Part shown: piece by piece, positions 33,714 to 35,206 of the stretch
Layout: the number at the start of each line of letters is the position of its first letter
Numbering within the stretch: position 1 is the stretch's first letter
DNA from: Aeromicrobium sp.
Lineage (GTDB): Bacteria; Actinomycetota; Actinomycetes; Propionibacteriales; Nocardioidaceae
Length of the DNA: 35,206 nucleotides
Assembly: GCA_008017265.1 (NCBI GenBank)
Contig: SSHC01000099.1
Location: forward strand, 1-35,206
Direction of reading: 5' to 3'
The notes under the pieces: generated by a model
The model's database searches: none
Told to the model about the DNA's origin: nothing
What the model saw: the letters and a program-made list of their open reading frames with translations, nothing else
Position numbers and translations under genes: made by a program

Positions 33714-34124
33714 ATGACGCTTCGCCCTGAACCAGACACATCACAGGCCGATTGGTTTGTTGACGCGACGAGCGACTGGCAACAGACAGCCACGTTTGGA
33801 CCGGCGTTCGACGACGACATCCTGTCGGGCCCAAAGGTCAATCATCACGATGCTCGACACTATTTGTTGTTCCGTGGGCCAGCCTCAAACGTTGGCCAGT
33901 GGGGCGCCAACCCGATTGATGTGAACACTCCACGGGCCCTCGCACCAGCGTCGGTGACCTGGCCCCAAGATCGTGCGTGGTTCATCGCGGCGGACGTCGA
34001 CGAGGAGTCGATGTGCGTGGGAGGGAGTGCAGCCTTAGCCCAGGCACTATTAGCAGCGTTCGGCCCGAACGCCGAGCGGGTCACGTTTGGCCAGACTGGC
34101 GACTCGAAAGCCACTGAACGATGA
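33714..34124 (+). CDS. Hypothetical protein coupled to maf
   Basis: 136-aa soluble protein, no family recognised with confidence. The second half has SVTWPQDRAWFIAADVDEES followed by a glycine turn and a short amphipathic helix (GGSAALAQALLAAF), a pattern I associate with uncharacterised actinobacterial proteins. It is Trp-rich and has no signal peptide. ATG at 33714 follows AAAGGA by seven bases. Its end shares ATGA with maf, so its product is made together with Maf and may act with it. Confidence 0.75.
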   Translation: MTLRPEPDTSQADWFVDATSDWQQTATFGPAFDDDILSGPKVNHHDARHYLLFRGPASNVGQWGANPIDVNTPRALAPASVTWPQDRAWFIAADVDEESMCVGGSAALAQALLAAFGPNAERVTFGQTGDSKATER

Positions 34125-34723
34125 GGTTCGTGCTCGCTTCGGCTTCGCCCGCCCGTCACGATGTGTTGCGTCGCGGCGGACTCACCCCAGAGGTGCTGGT
34201 TTCCGGCGTTGATGAATCTGTCGTCGTCACGACAGAACCAGGCGACATGGTTTCCACCCTGGCAGCGTTGAAGTGCCGGGCAGTTGCTGTCGATCATCCC
34301 GAAGCACTCGTGTTGGGTTGCGATTCGGTGCTCTGGTTCAACGGACAGATCCTCGGGAAACCCCATTCTCCTGATGTCGCACGTGAACGCTGGCACGCGA
34401 TGCGCGGCAATTTGGGCGTGCTCTATACGGGGCACTGCCTGCGGCTTGATGGCCAAGAGGTGCAACGGACAGTCGCTACGACCGTGCACTTCGCGAACGT
34501 GAGCGATGCTGAGATCGATGCTTACGTCGCGAGCGGCGAACCACTCCAGGTGGCCGGCGCATTCACGATTGATGGACTCGGCGGTGCGTTCATCGACCAC
34601 ATCGAAGGCGACCACTTGAATGTGATTGGCGTGAGCCTCTCGACCGTTCGCGAACTCGCTGCAGAACTTGGTGTCGAATGGAGTGCGCTTTGGGGTGCGT
34701 CCGATAGGACTGGCGGACGCTAA
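34121..34723 (+). CDS. maf: Maf family nucleoside triphosphate pyrophosphatase
   Basis: 200-aa enzyme that hydrolyses non-canonical or modified nucleoside triphosphates to the monophosphate, preventing misincorporation. FVLASASPARHDVLRRGG is the phosphate-binding start, VLGCDSVLWFNGQILGKP carries the catalytic Asp and Lys, and VAGAFTIDGLGGAFIDHIEG plus NVIGVSLSTVRELAAELGV close the active site. The start shares ATGA with the upstream unknown gene. Position next to the carboxylase genes is conserved (Rv3282 from memory). Confidence 0.95.
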   Translation: MRFVLASASPARHDVLRRGGLTPEVLVSGVDESVVVTTEPGDMVSTLAALKCRAVAVDHPEALVLGCDSVLWFNGQILGKPHSPDVARERWHAMRGNLGVLYTGHCLRLDGQEVQRTVATTVHFANVSDAEIDAYVASGEPLQVAGAFTIDGLGGAFIDHIEGDHLNVIGVSLSTVRELAAELGVEWSALWGASDRTGGR

Positions 34724-34777
34724 AAATAGTCCAAACGTGCCTTGTCTCACGGCCCGCTCCTAAGCGACCATGAACGA

Positions 34778-35206
34778 ATGAGTCACCCAAGGCGCACACG
34801 GCGCCTGCTGATCGCGTGCCTGATGGCTTTGAGTTTGATTCTCGGGAGCGGATTCGCGCTATTGCAGGTCACAGGCCGATCCGTCGATGCCGCCATGGGG
34901 CTCGACTTTTCGCTCTCGGCGTCTTCGAAGTCAACACCCGCGTTACGGATGACTGCGAGTCCTACTCGCGTGACAGCCGGTGATTCAGTGCGCTTCTCGG
35001 TTGCGAGTTCCACAAAACATCCTCGAACCGTGCGGCTCCAACAATGGAACTCAAAAAAGAAATCGTGGCAGACACTCACGAGCCGTACCGTTCGCGGCTC
35101 GACCACGTGGTCGCTCTCCCCGCCTGCTGGAGCATGGATGTATCGGGCCAGCGCTCCAAAAAAGAAGGACCGGATCGGCGGTAAGAAACACACGCACAAG
35201 GCGACC
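34778..35206 (+). CDS. Secreted protein, N-terminal fragment cut by the window edge
   Basis: Open frame of 143 codons from ATG at 34778 to the end of the window with no stop. The N-terminus RRTRRLLIACLMALSLILGS is a basic signal or anchor sequence. After a Ser-rich stretch comes MTASPTRVTAGDSVRFSVAS, the first strands of an Ig-like or CBM-like beta-sandwich, ending LSPPAGAWMYRASAP and a Lys-rich segment. Such domains often precede hydrolases or peptidases; the rest of the protein is not visible, so no function is given. Start support is modest. Confidence 0.7.
   Translation, partial: MSHPRRTRRLLIACLMALSLILGSGFALLQVTGRSVDAAMGLDFSLSASSKSTPALRMTASPTRVTAGDSVRFSVASSTKHPRTVRLQQWNSKKKSWQTLTSRTVRGSTTWSLSPPAGAWMYRASAPKKKDRIGGKKHTHKAT

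Noticed and set aside
33860..34750. Minus-strand frame of 296 codons opposite maf.
   Set aside because: Antisense to maf and its coupled partner, with no family motif or ribosome site.
1..35206. Search by eye for tRNA, rRNA, CRISPR arrays, transposase genes and phage genes.
   Set aside because: None recognised; no clustered direct repeats or transposase motifs were seen on either strand.

Overview
The window comes from the chromosome of an actinobacterium (Actinomycetota). The evidence is a WhiB-family Fe-S regulator, three LytR-CpsA-Psr (LCP) proteins, an acyl-CoA carboxylase beta/epsilon pair, DUF3499, DUF5719 and TIGR03089 family genes, and a paired dynamin-like GTPase operon. GC looks moderately high (by eye mid-to-upper 50s percent; not computed). 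From about 12 kb to the right end, gene content follows, from memory, the conserved actinobacterial block that is Rv3256c-Rv3282 in Mycobacterium tuberculosis and SCO3023-SCO3034 in Streptomyces. I could not run a search to confirm genus or synteny.

Left part (1-11.9 kb): a partial acyl-CoA dehydrogenase diverges from a TetR regulator across a perfect palindrome. A three-gene ABC exporter operon follows, then YceI diverging from a MarR regulator over an inverted-repeat operator. Next come a small XRE regulator, preceded by a 17-bp perfect inverted repeat, and a membrane coiled-coil zinc-ribbon protein, then the ABC-F translation factor EttA and two overlapping dynamin-like GTPase genes.

Middle (12-25.3 kb): an operon DUF3499 - Trm112-like - cation diffusion facilitator, whose Trm112-like gene is interrupted by an in-frame TAG; a metallopeptidase-family gene that has lost its active-site His; DUF5719 and a large glycosyltransferase coupled by ATGA; WhiB; TIGR03089; a Wzm/Wzt-type polysaccharide exporter; and three LCP cell-wall ligases. 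This block is mostly envelope assembly: glycosyl transfer, export of a lipid-linked polymer, and its attachment to the wall.

Right part (25.3-35.2 kb): a secreted alpha/beta-hydrolase lipoprotein, acyl-CoA dehydrogenase, PurE, PurK, a class III nucleotidyl cyclase, a membrane PH-domain protein and biotin ligase lie on the minus strand. They diverge from acyl-CoA carboxylase beta, epsilon, a small unknown protein, Maf and the start of a secreted protein. Biotin ligase modifies the biotin-dependent carboxylase system next to it.

No tRNA, rRNA, CRISPR array, insertion sequence or phage gene was recognised. No gene-free stretch exceeds about 210 bases; the longest (4208-4415) holds the yceI terminator and the upstream region of the ABC operon.
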